49,889 nt of DNA from Gammaproteobacteria bacterium. GTDB lineage: Bacteria > Pseudomonadota > Gammaproteobacteria > Pseudomonadales > Azotimanducaceae. Both the position numbers and the translations under genes were made by a program. The notes below the pieces were generated by a model that had not been told where the DNA came from, did not search any database, and saw only the letters and a program-made list of their open reading frames with translations. Numbering within the stretch: position 1 is the stretch's first letter; each line of letters starts with the position of its first letter. The stretch is taken from contig NYVG01000047.1 of NCBI GenBank assembly GCA_002684495.1, positions 1 to 49,889 of the forward strand. The letters run 5' to 3'. Positions 17,770 to 26,859 of the stretch are shown here, piece by piece.

Positions 17770-18711
17770 GTGGAACAATTAGCAGAAATTCGTAATTGGG
17801 TATGCAAGCCGTCTTTGCCCGAACTTGCGCAACGTTTGCAGCCTGCCATGCAGGGCGATGTCGCCGCTCAACAACAGATATGTGGCGCGTTACTGTGGAC
17901 CGCGTTTGCTGCACCCGGGGCGGTTACCGAGGTCTATGATGCAATCGCTGCGGGGGCTGCTGGGGAGGCGCTGGATTCCACCTCATGGCAAGCCGAGGAG
18001 TGCGCAATACCAGATTCATTCTGGGAAACCTTTGCAGAAACACTTGCGGGGCCAGAGCAGGGCTACGACGCTACATCGATTACTGTTGCGGTTGCCGCGC
18101 TTGGGGGTAGTGTGGCTGCGGAATTTGCAGAGCTAGCAGAGTCTGCAGCGCAACAGCATCCCGGCAGCAACGATGCGGCGACCCAGGCAATCCCCGACCT
18201 TACGGACATTAACGCGTTAGGCAGGCTGCCTGAGGGCAGTTTGGGTAATGATTTGTATCGCATGCTGGTAGATAACAATTTTGATGCGGAAGTGTTGGAC
18301 CGAGAGGTTATTGGGCTGGCGAACCTTACTCCGGCGTTGCGCTACGTTAATACTCGAATTTTACAGATGCATGATGTCTGGCACTTAGTGGCCGGATACC
18401 AAACCACTAGCCTGCATGAGATTGCTATTTCGGCGTTTCAATTGGCGCAGTTTGGTCACAATTATTCGTCGATGTTTTTGGCAACGGTGGCCACTATGAG
18501 TTGTTGCAAAACACCTGCAGGTTTTGGGCTACTCATGCAAAACATCACTGAGGCCTGGCGCCACGGCCGCGCCACGCCGGCACTAATGCCAATTCACTGG
18601 GAGAGTGAATGGCATGAGACTCCGGAACAAATTCGTTCACGCCATGGCATAACACCGTTCAAAGGCAGTTTCCCGCCAGACCTGTTGGAACAGCTTGCAG
18701 CAGTAGCTTAA
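17770..18711 (+). CDS. Coq4-like protein with N-terminal extension
   Basis: 313 aa. The C-terminal half (about 150-300) matches the Coq4 family of ubiquinone-biosynthesis proteins. It opens with GRLPEGSLGNDLYRML and has the signature HDxxH-x11-E metal-binding motif at H201, D202, H205 and E217 (LQMHDVWHLVAGYQTTSLHE). The ending is typical too (MPIHWESEWHETPEQIRSRHG). The first 145 residues, helical and Ala-rich, are not part of Coq4 as I know it. Yeast Coq4 acts in coenzyme Q assembly and C1 decarboxylation. Bacteria with UbiD/UbiX do not need it, so this one may act on another lipid. The start is a GTG with only a distant ribosome site. No other ubiquinone gene is nearby. Confidence 0.8.
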   Translation: MEQLAEIRNWVCKPSLPELAQRLQPAMQGDVAAQQQICGALLWTAFAAPGAVTEVYDAIAAGAAGEALDSTSWQAEECAIPDSFWETFAETLAGPEQGYDATSITVAVAALGGSVAAEFAELAESAAQQHPGSNDAATQAIPDLTDINALGRLPEGSLGNDLYRMLVDNNFDAEVLDREVIGLANLTPALRYVNTRILQMHDVWHLVAGYQTTSLHEIAISAFQLAQFGHNYSSMFLATVATMSCCKTPAGFGLLMQNITEAWRHGRATPALMPIHWESEWHETPEQIRSRHGITPFKGSFPPDLLEQLAAVA

Positions 18712-18788
18712 TGCAGGAAGAAGGCACAGTAGTTGTCCAGAAGAAACTGGGAATGCCGATCAGCGTGTTGGCGAAAGACGAGTTCTAA
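18711..18788 (+). CDS. Possible 25-residue ORF coupled to the Coq4-like gene
   Basis: The Coq4-like stop and an ATG overlap as TAATG (18709-18713). The 25-codon frame (ends VLAKDEF, stop 18786-18788) has no recognised domain. The overlap would allow reinitiation, but the length and content give little support. It may be chance. Confidence 0.2.
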   Translation: MQEEGTVVVQKKLGMPISVLAKDEF

Positions 18789-18924
18789 GCGCCGGTCTTG
18801 GGTGGGTTGAAATAGCCATCTGCTGCGTCTAACGCTGAATTCTCTATTTTTCCTCTAGCTATGCTGGAAGGCATTGCGCGCTCTATACTCTCGCGTTGGA
18901 TTTACTGCAAATGAGGGGGTGGAA

Positions 18925-20085
18925 GTGAGCAAAGAGGGTACCAACACAGCTAATTGGAACCAGCCTGCGCATAACCGTTCGAGTTTCCAACGCGTGCAGC
19001 AGTTGTTCCCCACAGCCCGCCTTGCGCGCGGTAGTGCAACGGCTACTGACTTTGAGGTAGCGGCTGCTGACCTAAGTCAGATTAGCTACACCGGCATGGA
19101 CCGCCAAAGTCATACGCTTGATCACTTTGTTGACAGCACCTACACCGATGCTTTTTTGGTATTAAAGGATGGTGTGCTGGTATGCGAGCAGTACTTTAAC
19201 GATATGGCGCCGCACAGCCACCATCTGCTCAATTCGGTGTCTAAATCTTTCTTGGGCATGTTGACTGGTATCGTTATCCGCGACGGGTTGCTGGATCCTG
19301 AGCGAACTGTGGCCAGTTACTTACCTGAACTTGGTGACAGTGCTTTGGCTCAAAGTAGGGTACAGGACGCTTTGGATATGACCGCCGCGGTTCGTTATGG
19401 CGAAGACTATGATAATGCCGGCGATGACTTTTGGCATGAAGCGGCGGTGGTGGGCTGGCGTCCCCAGCTAGTCACGTCTAGTTCACCACGTTCGTTAGTG
19501 GACTATGCAGCGTCTTTGAATGTCCGCGAGCATGAAGATGGCGAACACTTTCACTACCGAACGGTGTTGACCAATGTTGTGGGTATGGTGGTAGAACGCG
19601 CCGCAGGGCAGCCGTTGCAAACGCTATTACAAGAGAGGTTATGGCAGCCCATGGGTCCTGAACAGGACGCCACCGTAGTGGTAGACCCCATGGGTTTTCC
19701 CTATATGGGTGCGGGCATGAGCGCCTGTGCGCGAGACCTAGCGCGCTTTGGCGAATTGCTGCGCAACGATGGTTTCTATAATGGTCAGCAAATTGTTCCC
19801 GCGGCCTGGGTTCAGCAGACCCGCAGTGGTAGTGATCAGTTGCGGCATCTGTTTGCGCATTCTGACTACGCACGCATGATTCAGGGCGGCCACTACCATA
19901 ATCAAACCTGGGGTGATGCAGCGGCTGGGATTCTTTTGTGTGTGGGCATCCACGGACAAACCATCCACGTTAATCAGAACACTGGGGTTGTGATTGTGAA
20001 GCTATCCAGTCATCCGTATCCTTCGGATCTTGGTTTGTTCGGAGAAACTTGGCGTGCGCTTGGCGTGCTCACGGAAGCGCTTTAG
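18925..20085 (+). CDS. NylB-like serine hydrolase (beta-lactamase fold)
   Basis: 386 aa from the GTG at 18925, which follows GAGGGGGTGGAA; the frame is also open to a TTG at 18874, without a ribosome site. Motifs resemble 6-aminohexanoate-dimer hydrolase (NylB) and class C-like esterases: WNQPAHNRSSF, TYTDAFLVLKDG, the SxxK site SVSKSF (S104, K107), FHYRTVLTNVVG at the position of the catalytic Tyr, and GIHGQTIHVN followed by VIVKLSSHPYP. No signal peptide is seen, so it is probably cytoplasmic. Substrate: an amide or ester, unknown. The MFS transporter follows after 20 bases and likely brings in or exports the related compound. Confidence 0.88.
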   Translation: MSKEGTNTANWNQPAHNRSSFQRVQQLFPTARLARGSATATDFEVAAADLSQISYTGMDRQSHTLDHFVDSTYTDAFLVLKDGVLVCEQYFNDMAPHSHHLLNSVSKSFLGMLTGIVIRDGLLDPERTVASYLPELGDSALAQSRVQDALDMTAAVRYGEDYDNAGDDFWHEAAVVGWRPQLVTSSSPRSLVDYAASLNVREHEDGEHFHYRTVLTNVVGMVVERAAGQPLQTLLQERLWQPMGPEQDATVVVDPMGFPYMGAGMSACARDLARFGELLRNDGFYNGQQIVPAAWVQQTRSGSDQLRHLFAHSDYARMIQGGHYHNQTWGDAAAGILLCVGIHGQTIHVNQNTGVVIVKLSSHPYPSDLGLFGETWRALGVLTEAL

Positions 20086-20105
20086 GCTTGAGTAGGACAA
20101 CAATT

Positions 20106-21518
20106 ATGAATCAGCCCCTTTCTTTGGCCGGAACTCCTGCGGCATCGCCTTTGGGTTACTACAGCTGGGCCTTTGGCCAGGCGGCGCGTGATCCGTTCTA
20201 CATCATGGTGGTGATCTACATCTTTTTCCCCTACTTCAGCAGTGTGGTGGTAGGTGACCCGGTTCGCGGTCAATCGCTCATTGGTTATATCAACGCTTCC
20301 GTAGGGTTCGTGTTAGCAGCAACGATTTTGTTTCTCGGCGCTATCGCCGACACCGTCGGCCGACGTAAACCTTGGATTCTAGTCACATACGGAACTATCG
20401 CGCTTGGAGGATTCTTATTGTGGTGGGTCAAGCCGGGAGATTTGGGCCTGTCGCTATACTCTAGTGTCGGGTTGATATTCATAATTATGGTGGCCTTCGC
20501 CTATGCGGAAGTCTTCCACAATGCCATGCTGCCAAGCGTCACCCCGGCCGAGAAAGCAGGCGAAGTCTCGGGCTTAGCGTTTGCCCTCGGTAATTTTGGC
20601 GCAGTATCAATGATGGTCTTGGTGCTTTTCGCCTTCGCCCTGCCAGGCGTGCAGGACTGGTCATTCCTGCCCGATCAACCATTATTTGGGATTGACCACA
20701 GTTCTAACGAGCATGATCGAATCGTTGGGCCGATTGCGGGCATATGGCTGTTGCTGTTTATCTTGCCGGTGTTGCTGTTCACGCCGGATGGCCAAAGAAG
20801 TGGTGTCACTTGGCAGCAGGCCGCGCGTGCTGGCATGGGCGAGGTGATATCGACGCTGCGCCAATTAATTAAGCACTACTCCAATATCGCTGTATATCTG
20901 GTAGCGCGGATGTTGTTCAACGACGGTATGGTGGGCGTGCTGATATTTGGTGGCGTCTACGCTGCCGGAAATTTTGGTTGGGAGACCATAACGCTACTGA
21001 TCTTCGGTTTAACCACGAGTGTATCTGCAATGATCGGCGCTTATATAGGTGGCTTGTTGGACGATCATTTAGGTTCTATGCGCACGCTCAAAGTCTCGAT
21101 CATTATCAGCGCGCTTATTTTAGTAGTGTTGACCTCGATTACGCCCGATACGCTGTTTTTTGTTATCCCGGTGTCAGTGGAGGCGGTGTGGTCATCTCCC
21201 TATTTCAGTACCTTGGCGGAGCTGGCCTATCTTGGCACTAATCAGATCTTTGCCTTGTTCTTTGTCACGGGTTTGTCTGCTTCGCGTACACTCATGGCAA
21301 AGCTGTCGCCGCCAGAGATGGCGACCCAGTTCTTCGGGTTATACGGCCTTAGCGGGTCGGTCACTGCCTTTTTAGCGCCGCTCTTGGTCGCGATAGTCAC
21401 AGATATTACCCAGTCCCAAAGATTTGGCTTTGCGTCTCTTGTGTCGCTTATTCTACTGGGCGGCTTGATGCTCGGCTGGGTGCGCGAGGAGCAAGCGACC
21501 CGAGCGCCAGACCACTAA
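20106..21518 (+). CDS. MFS transporter, UMF1/Atg22-type
   Basis: 470 aa from the ATG at 20106, with TAGGACAA upstream; the frame also opens at 20049, but that would overlap the hydrolase. About 12 hydrophobic segments. The opening GYYSWAFGQAARDPFYIMVVIYIFFPYF resembles the UMF1 (Atg22-like) family, and the cytoplasmic loop ADTVGRRKPW is the usual MFS loop 2-3 signature. Inner-membrane secondary transporter; substrate unknown. It is cotranscribed with the NylB-like hydrolase (20-base gap) and converges on the TauD-like gene, with 1 base between the stops. Confidence 0.87.
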   Translation: MNQPLSLAGTPAASPLGYYSWAFGQAARDPFYIMVVIYIFFPYFSSVVVGDPVRGQSLIGYINASVGFVLAATILFLGAIADTVGRRKPWILVTYGTIALGGFLLWWVKPGDLGLSLYSSVGLIFIIMVAFAYAEVFHNAMLPSVTPAEKAGEVSGLAFALGNFGAVSMMVLVLFAFALPGVQDWSFLPDQPLFGIDHSSNEHDRIVGPIAGIWLLLFILPVLLFTPDGQRSGVTWQQAARAGMGEVISTLRQLIKHYSNIAVYLVARMLFNDGMVGVLIFGGVYAAGNFGWETITLLIFGLTTSVSAMIGAYIGGLLDDHLGSMRTLKVSIIISALILVVLTSITPDTLFFVIPVSVEAVWSSPYFSTLAELAYLGTNQIFALFFVTGLSASRTLMAKLSPPEMATQFFGLYGLSGSVTAFLAPLLVAIVTDITQSQRFGFASLVSLILLGGLMLGWVREEQATRAPDH

Positions 21519-21519
21519 G

Positions 21520-22323
21520 TTAGCTTGTGCTCGCTACCGCATGGCGAGTATCGGATGCTAATGGTAGATCGGGTACGCCTAGGGCATCTGTGGTCCAAAC
21601 CCATACTCGCCATAACATGCGCTGTAAATCCTCGTAGGGATCGCGGCCGTGCATAAGGCGATAGTTGTCTACTATCAGCGTTTGTCCTGCACGTAGCTTA
21701 AAACGCGGCGCTTGTTCGTAGGCGGCATCAATGGTGTCGCACCACAGGGCAATCATGCGCGCATCTCGTTCGCTGTCTCTGCTGTCTGCACAAGGTTTTT
21801 GGTTCAAGGTTTTGCGCACCATTATGCGCTCGCGGCCGTTGTGCATAATGATAGGGCTTAGTGCGGTCTGCATATTGTCCTCGGTTTGATCGATCACGAC
21901 GTCTCGAAGCGCGTGGCCTGCCCAGCTAAAATCAGCGTGCGCCTGCAGATATTGTTCTATGCGATAGCCGTCAATCAGCACACTTTCACCGCCCTTGGTG
22001 CAATGATGTACGCAGCTCAACAGCATGTAGTCTGGGTATAAATCGCCGTAGGCAAATCCGTCGGTGTGGGCAGGGGTTGCAGTATGCACACTGGCTTGAA
22101 CCCGGGCGTGATCAAACTCTCCACCCTCGAATACCCGCGCAGCATCGGGTATTGCCAAAGTCTTTTCAGTAAAGATCTGTCGCGCCAGAGTGCGGGTAGC
22201 CTCAGCACCGCACTCCGGGCCGTCGATCACTGCAGCGCCGTCTCTTTCAAGTAGTGGCTGCAAGTCGGCAATGTCACCAACAACTTGGGGGTTAACGCCG
22301 CAGGCGGCTAGGTGCTGTCGCAT
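21520..22323 (-). CDS. TauD/TfdA-family 2-oxoglutarate dioxygenase
   Basis: 267 aa Fe(II)/2-oxoglutarate oxygenase. The facial triad is visible as H86-x-D88 (PAHTDGFAYG) and H225 (DNYRLMHGRDPY), with R239 (LWRVWVWT) as the 2-oxoglutarate anchor. Family members cleave sulfonates or sulfate esters (TauD, AtsK) or hydroxylate amino acids. A 17-base gap after the sulfatase on the same strand makes an organosulfur substrate plausible, but this is inference. It is last in a four-gene minus-strand operon (protease, FHA protein, sulfatase, dioxygenase). Confidence 0.87.
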   Translation of the reverse strand: MRQHLAACGVNPQVVGDIADLQPLLERDGAAVIDGPECGAEATRTLARQIFTEKTLAIPDAARVFEGGEFDHARVQASVHTATPAHTDGFAYGDLYPDYMLLSCVHHCTKGGESVLIDGYRIEQYLQAHADFSWAGHALRDVVIDQTEDNMQTALSPIIMHNGRERIMVRKTLNQKPCADSRDSERDARMIALWCDTIDAAYEQAPRFKLRAGQTLIVDNYRLMHGRDPYEDLQRMLWRVWVWTTDALGVPDLPLASDTRHAVASTS

Positions 22324-22340
22324 AACGCTCTCTAGTGGAA

Positions 22341-24578
22341 TTACTCGCGGGCCATTTCCGCGCGCCCCGCACCTTCGTGATCCAGTTCTTGATCATCGTC
22401 GAGATCCACGGTCACTTTATGCAGCTTGCCGGAGAATTTGTAGGGTGAGGCATAGTTTCCCACGGTGGTGCCGCGATCGAAGCCCACATCTAGGCCGGAC
22501 CACGAAATCATCAGATTGAAGATCTTGTCCGTTGCCAGTTCGGCTACCTGCTCGTGACCTACCCATAGTGTTGCCATACCTCTTACCTGACCGTCGCTCT
22601 GTCTATGCCGTCGCATTCTGAACTGCACTTGATGGTGGCCCGGAGGAATGGGCTGTGGGGATGTCAGTAATTGATGCGTCCCGCCAATATTCAGATCGTG
22701 GATTAGATGGCCATTATCGAGATACAGCGAATAACCTCCGGTGGCATCACCGTGACTCAGCAAAACGCCGCTGTCATGTTCGGTTAGGGTATCGATCTCA
22801 GCACTTATTCGATAGCTGCGGCTGCGCAGATCTGGTGCTACATCGCTGGGCAAATGGCCCATACCGGGCCAAAAGGTGTAGTGGCTGCGGCCGCCACGGT
22901 GGCGCTCTGCGTTTTCTGCGAAACGCGGTGCAAAACGATCATCCAAGGGCAGAACTTGATTGGCTTCGGCTTGTTGCCACCACAGGGTTTGCAGAGCATG
23001 CAGTCGCTCTGGTTCTGCAGCAGCTAGATTTTGGGTTTCGTTGAAGTCACGATCGAGGTGGTAGAGTTCCCATTCGTCATCATCAAAGGGTGTGCCCGGT
23101 TGGTGATAGGCAACCGCTTTCCAGCCGTCGTGTACTAGACCACGGTGCCCGAACATCTCAAAGTACTGCACGTCTTTGTCTGTTTCGGCGGCTGGGTTGA
23201 ATAGTGTCGCTGCAAAGCTCACTCCTGGCGTGCCGGCAACGCCCGCAGGTTTGGCGGTAACGCCAATCAGATCAAGAATGGTGGGCGCCAAATCGCTGAC
23301 ATGGCAGAACTGTTCGCGCACGCTGCCATCAGTGGGCGCCTTGGCCGGCCAGGAAATAACCAGCGGATCTCGGATACCGCCGCCGTGGGTGTTCTGTTTG
23401 TAGCGTTTCAACGGTGTATTCGATGCCATGGCCCAGCCCCACGGGAAGTTGGTATGCGTATCCGGCCCGCCGATGTCGTCTAACCGCGCAAGTTTGGTTG
23501 CTAAAGGTTCGGGTTGGCCATTGAACGGCCCCATGGCATTTACGAAACCGTTAGGGCCGCCTTCCTGGCTGGCACCATTGTCCGATAGCAGTAGTACCAG
23601 AGTGTTGTCGCTCAACTCGGCGCTGTGCAAGAAATCTAGCAGCTGCGCCAGTTGCTGGTCTGTATGTTCCAGCATTGCGGCATAGGCTCCGGCCAGGCGC
23701 GCAAACACTCGCTGTTCGTCGCTGCTGTGTTCGGCCCAGGCTTTGACGTTGTCATTGCGCGGTGGCAGTTGGGTGCCGTTTGGTACGATGCCCATGGCGA
23801 TTTGCCGCGCCAACCGGTCTTCACGACACTGATCCCAGCCCTTGGCGAAAAGCGTGTCGTATTTGTCGATTAATGACTTAGGTGCCTGATGGGGAGCATG
23901 ACAGGCCCCCGGAGTGAGCATTAAAAACCAGGGCGTTTGTGGCGACGCAGCAATATGCCCTTTGATATAGCCGATAGCTTGATCAAATAAATCTTCGGTT
24001 AGGTGATAGCCTGTTTCGAACGTGCCGGGTGCCTGAATATGGCTATTGTCACGCACCAGTTCTGGCGAGTAGTGATCGGTCTCGGCGTCTAGAAATCCGT
24101 AAAATCGATCAAAGCCACGCCCCAGTGGCCACCCGTCGAAAGGCCCGGTGGGACCGGTTTCGGTAAGTGGTGTAACGTGCCACTTGCCCACCATGTAGTT
24201 GCGGTAACCGACCTCGCGCAGGGACTCGGCCAAGGTTGGTGCGTCTTTGGCAATTTTGCCTCGATAGCCGGGATAGCCACTGTCGAAGTTAGCTAGGCAG
24301 CCGACCCCCACCGCATGGTGATTGCGCCCGGTAAGCAAAGCGGCACGGGTTGTAGAGCACATCGCTGTCGTGTGGAAGCCACTGTAGCGCACACCACGGG
24401 CCGCGACCTGGTCGATACTGGGTGTATCAATTTCTGACCCGTAGCAGCCAAAGTCTGCAAATCCCACGTCGTCGAGCATCATCAGCACGATGTTGGGGCT
24501 GCCTTGCGGTGGCGTGACTGGGGTTGGCCAATTTTGTTTGGGGGGTTGAAAGTTCGCAGAAGGCCCAGGTTGTTGCAT
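22341..24578 (-). CDS. Arylsulfatase-like type I sulfatase
   Basis: 745 aa hydrolase that removes sulfate from esters. The metal-binding block NIVLMMLDDVGFADFGCYG (D36, D37) and the formylglycine motif C74-S-T-T-R78 in MCSTTRAALLTGRNHHAVG are present, followed by YMVGKWHV and LLLSDNGASQEG. The usual motif is C-x-(P/A)-x-R; here the third position is Thr, so activation by formylglycine-generating enzyme is probable but not certain. No signal peptide: a cytoplasmic enzyme acting on imported sulfate esters. The length fits the large cytosolic class. A C-terminal beta-rich domain (about 575-745) follows the catalytic core. The 14-base gap to the FHA gene and 17-base gap to the dioxygenase show an operon. 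Confidence 0.93.
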   Translation of the reverse strand: MQQPGPSANFQPPKQNWPTPVTPPQGSPNIVLMMLDDVGFADFGCYGSEIDTPSIDQVAARGVRYSGFHTTAMCSTTRAALLTGRNHHAVGVGCLANFDSGYPGYRGKIAKDAPTLAESLREVGYRNYMVGKWHVTPLTETGPTGPFDGWPLGRGFDRFYGFLDAETDHYSPELVRDNSHIQAPGTFETGYHLTEDLFDQAIGYIKGHIAASPQTPWFLMLTPGACHAPHQAPKSLIDKYDTLFAKGWDQCREDRLARQIAMGIVPNGTQLPPRNDNVKAWAEHSSDEQRVFARLAGAYAAMLEHTDQQLAQLLDFLHSAELSDNTLVLLLSDNGASQEGGPNGFVNAMGPFNGQPEPLATKLARLDDIGGPDTHTNFPWGWAMASNTPLKRYKQNTHGGGIRDPLVISWPAKAPTDGSVREQFCHVSDLAPTILDLIGVTAKPAGVAGTPGVSFAATLFNPAAETDKDVQYFEMFGHRGLVHDGWKAVAYHQPGTPFDDDEWELYHLDRDFNETQNLAAAEPERLHALQTLWWQQAEANQVLPLDDRFAPRFAENAERHRGGRSHYTFWPGMGHLPSDVAPDLRSRSYRISAEIDTLTEHDSGVLLSHGDATGGYSLYLDNGHLIHDLNIGGTHQLLTSPQPIPPGHHQVQFRMRRHRQSDGQVRGMATLWVGHEQVAELATDKIFNLMISWSGLDVGFDRGTTVGNYASPYKFSGKLHKVTVDLDDDQELDHEGAGRAEMARE

Positions 24579-24592
24579 TAAAGAGCACCTAA

Positions 24593-25549
24593 TTAGTCAA
24601 TGAGTTCGTCCGCATTATCAAATATATCAGGTAGTCGTTGAATAAATTCATCCGGCGTTTCACCGCTGCGCAGCAGCACCACTGGCGCCAGCAGGCGACC
24701 GTTGTAGTTCGGGGCATTATTGTGCTCATCAGCGCTGGATATTTGTATAACCAGATAGGCACAAAAGACCACGGCGGGCACTAGTCCTGCAATGAGTTTG
24801 TTGGTCTGATCTTTAAGTCGGGTACAGATCAGTAAAGTGGCGTAGAGATAGAGACCGAATACCAGCAAATTCAAAAAAATGCCCAGGTACCCGCGGTCAA
24901 TGGCTGGGAAGTTATACGCCAAGCCAAGAAAGGGATACAGGGATAACTCCAAAACGATCAGCGCCAGTAATGCCACATTAACAATGCTAAGAAAATGCGA
25001 GCGACCGCACAAAATTTTTGCCAGCAGCGACCATGCAGCGCTGACGATTAGCGGCAATGAGAATGCGCCTAAGAACATTCCCATCAGCATGCCGGCGTCG
25101 AATTTCTCGCCGGTATAGTTCACATAGATGTTTAATGCGAGCATCAATATCGCGCCGGCGACTAGTAGGCCGCTGGTCGGCCATGTATTTAATGACATCA
25201 AGCGCTGGCGTGAGTTGTGTAATGACAGTGCCGGTGCTACTTGGTGACTCGGATGGAAGAATTGCAGCTGGGTTTTGCCAAGCGTCAATACATCTGCCGA
25301 TGCCAAGGCGCAATGAGTGACCGACTCTTTGTCGCGCCTGCTGCCATTCTCAGAGCCCAAATCCTGATACGACCACGTTCCAGTTTCGCCAAGGATAATT
25401 TGCCCGTGATAGGGGTCGATATAGGCGTCGTCTAAAATTAAGTCGTTGTCTCGGGCACGGCCGATACTCAACAGTCCAGTGGCAACGGCGCTGAAGTTTT
25501 CCAGCCGTGTGGTGCGTGCGTCCCCGGTGACCTCAATAATCAGACCCAT
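24593..25549 (-). CDS. FHA-domain membrane protein
   Basis: 318 aa. An N-terminal forkhead-associated domain (about 1-100), which binds phosphothreonine peptides, shows the expected landmarks SIGRARDNDLIL, DPYHGQI and DLGSENGS. Then come five hydrophobic segments (about 127-282) and a soluble C-terminal tail (VVLLRSGETPDEFIQRLPDI). It is an inner-membrane protein with the FHA domain probably cytoplasmic. Its start overlaps the protease stop by one base (TAATG), so the two are translationally coupled and probably work together. No Ser/Thr kinase is in the window. Confidence 0.88.
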   Translation of the reverse strand: MGLIIEVTGDARTTRLENFSAVATGLLSIGRARDNDLILDDAYIDPYHGQIILGETGTWSYQDLGSENGSRRDKESVTHCALASADVLTLGKTQLQFFHPSHQVAPALSLHNSRQRLMSLNTWPTSGLLVAGAILMLALNIYVNYTGEKFDAGMLMGMFLGAFSLPLIVSAAWSLLAKILCGRSHFLSIVNVALLALIVLELSLYPFLGLAYNFPAIDRGYLGIFLNLLVFGLYLYATLLICTRLKDQTNKLIAGLVPAVVFCAYLVIQISSADEHNNAPNYNGRLLAPVVLLRSGETPDEFIQRLPDIFDNADELID

Positions 25550-26859
25550 TACCAGGCACCTGTTTCAATAAAGCGTTGGGTGAACTTTTGTGCAAGCTCT
25601 CGAGTTGTCCCGGCGAGGGTGAAGTGGATGATATGCGCTTCATTGGCACGGCTGACGCTGCCTTGAAGAAACAGTACGTCATAAAGTCCAGCCATGGCAT
25701 CGTAGCCGCGTGCGCAAAATACTGCCTTGGTGACCTCTGCTGCAGGATTCACGAAGGCGTCTTCGCAAGCCCAACGACCCAGATCTTCCTCGCGACCACT
25801 GTTGCCCGGAACGAAACGCGAAAATATCTGTTCGTAGTGTTCATAAAATTGTGCTGAATTCAGCTCTTCGCTTTCTAGCCAGTAAAACTGCAGTTCGATT
25901 TTGCCGGTCATAAGGCTAGGGCTGACAAAAATATTGTGGTCAGTTTGGCAGCTGCGCTGGGCCCAGAAAGGCTTGTTATCCAACTGTTCCTGTTGATTCT
26001 TTGAATCACCCCAACAACGCAGGAAACCGGTAATTTCATCCAGTGCTTGGGCGCGGCCAAGGGGCACCAGTCGCCAATTGCCGTTAAGCATCTGGTCGAT
26101 CATGCGGGTGCTGTTGTCGACTAATTGCTGGCGCATGGTGTCCTTGAGGTCGCGTTCTTGGCCCAGTGGTGTTCCGGCGTACAAGGACTGCAAACGCTCC
26201 ACAGGAATCAAAAAACTCACCTGGTTACCGGCGCTGGCTACGTTTATGCCAATCACTTCACCGAGGCTGTTAAACGCCGGGCCGCCGCTCATGCCCGGGT
26301 TCAGTGATCCGGTAAAATGTACGCGGTCACTGGCGCTGTGGGGCGCTAAACCGTTATAGGTGCCAGGCACTACGGTAATGCCCAGATCATACGGGTAACC
26401 TATGGCATAGGCGGTATCTCCCTGGGCCATGGTTGTTCTGGCTAAGGGCAATACTGGCCCTTGCAGCTCCTTCACGTGCAATAGCGCCAGATCATTGACC
26501 ACGTCAACATTTTCTACCGTGGCGATATAGACCTTAGACTCGTCCTTCTGCAAAAGCTCGATCCGGTATTTACTCGGTGTATTCACGGCGTTGGATACAA
26601 CATGGTAATTGGTCGCAATCAGGCCATTGGAATCGATAACGAAACCCGACCCCGTCGACGTTTTGTTGTTCGCCGCGATGTCGATAACCCGAATCTGGTA
26701 AATCGCTGCATGGGTTAGTTCAAATGTGCTGCGCGCATCAGCAGCCGATAGGGCCATTGCCGTATGGGCGCCGACGCTAAGGCAAAATCCGAAGATGAGC
26801 GCGAACAAGCCGGTAAAACTATTGTGGCATTGCGGTGCTGGACTGGTCGTAAAAGACAC
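25549..26859 (-). CDS. Trypsin-like (S1C/HtrA-type) serine protease
   Basis: 436 aa exported protease with an N-terminal hydrophobic signal (about 14-37). The catalytic triad is intact: H86 (LIATNYHVVSNA), D123 (VVNDLALLHV) and S191 (NPGMSGGPAFN). Unlike DegP it has no obvious PDZ domain. After about 225 a C-terminal region of unknown fold contains several cysteines (LRCWGDS, RSCQTD, WACEDAF, VFCARGYD). The gene heads the operon with the FHA protein, sulfatase and dioxygenase. A shared 223-bp gap separates it from the divergent P450. It could mature or monitor an envelope protein, but the target is unknown. Confidence 0.9.
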   Translation of the reverse strand: MSFTTSPAPQCHNSFTGLFALIFGFCLSVGAHTAMALSAADARSTFELTHAAIYQIRVIDIAANNKTSTGSGFVIDSNGLIATNYHVVSNAVNTPSKYRIELLQKDESKVYIATVENVDVVNDLALLHVKELQGPVLPLARTTMAQGDTAYAIGYPYDLGITVVPGTYNGLAPHSASDRVHFTGSLNPGMSGGPAFNSLGEVIGINVASAGNQVSFLIPVERLQSLYAGTPLGQERDLKDTMRQQLVDNSTRMIDQMLNGNWRLVPLGRAQALDEITGFLRCWGDSKNQQEQLDNKPFWAQRSCQTDHNIFVSPSLMTGKIELQFYWLESEELNSAQFYEHYEQIFSRFVPGNSGREEDLGRWACEDAFVNPAAEVTKAVFCARGYDAMAGLYDVLFLQGSVSRANEAHIIHFTLAGTTRELAQKFTQRFIETGAW

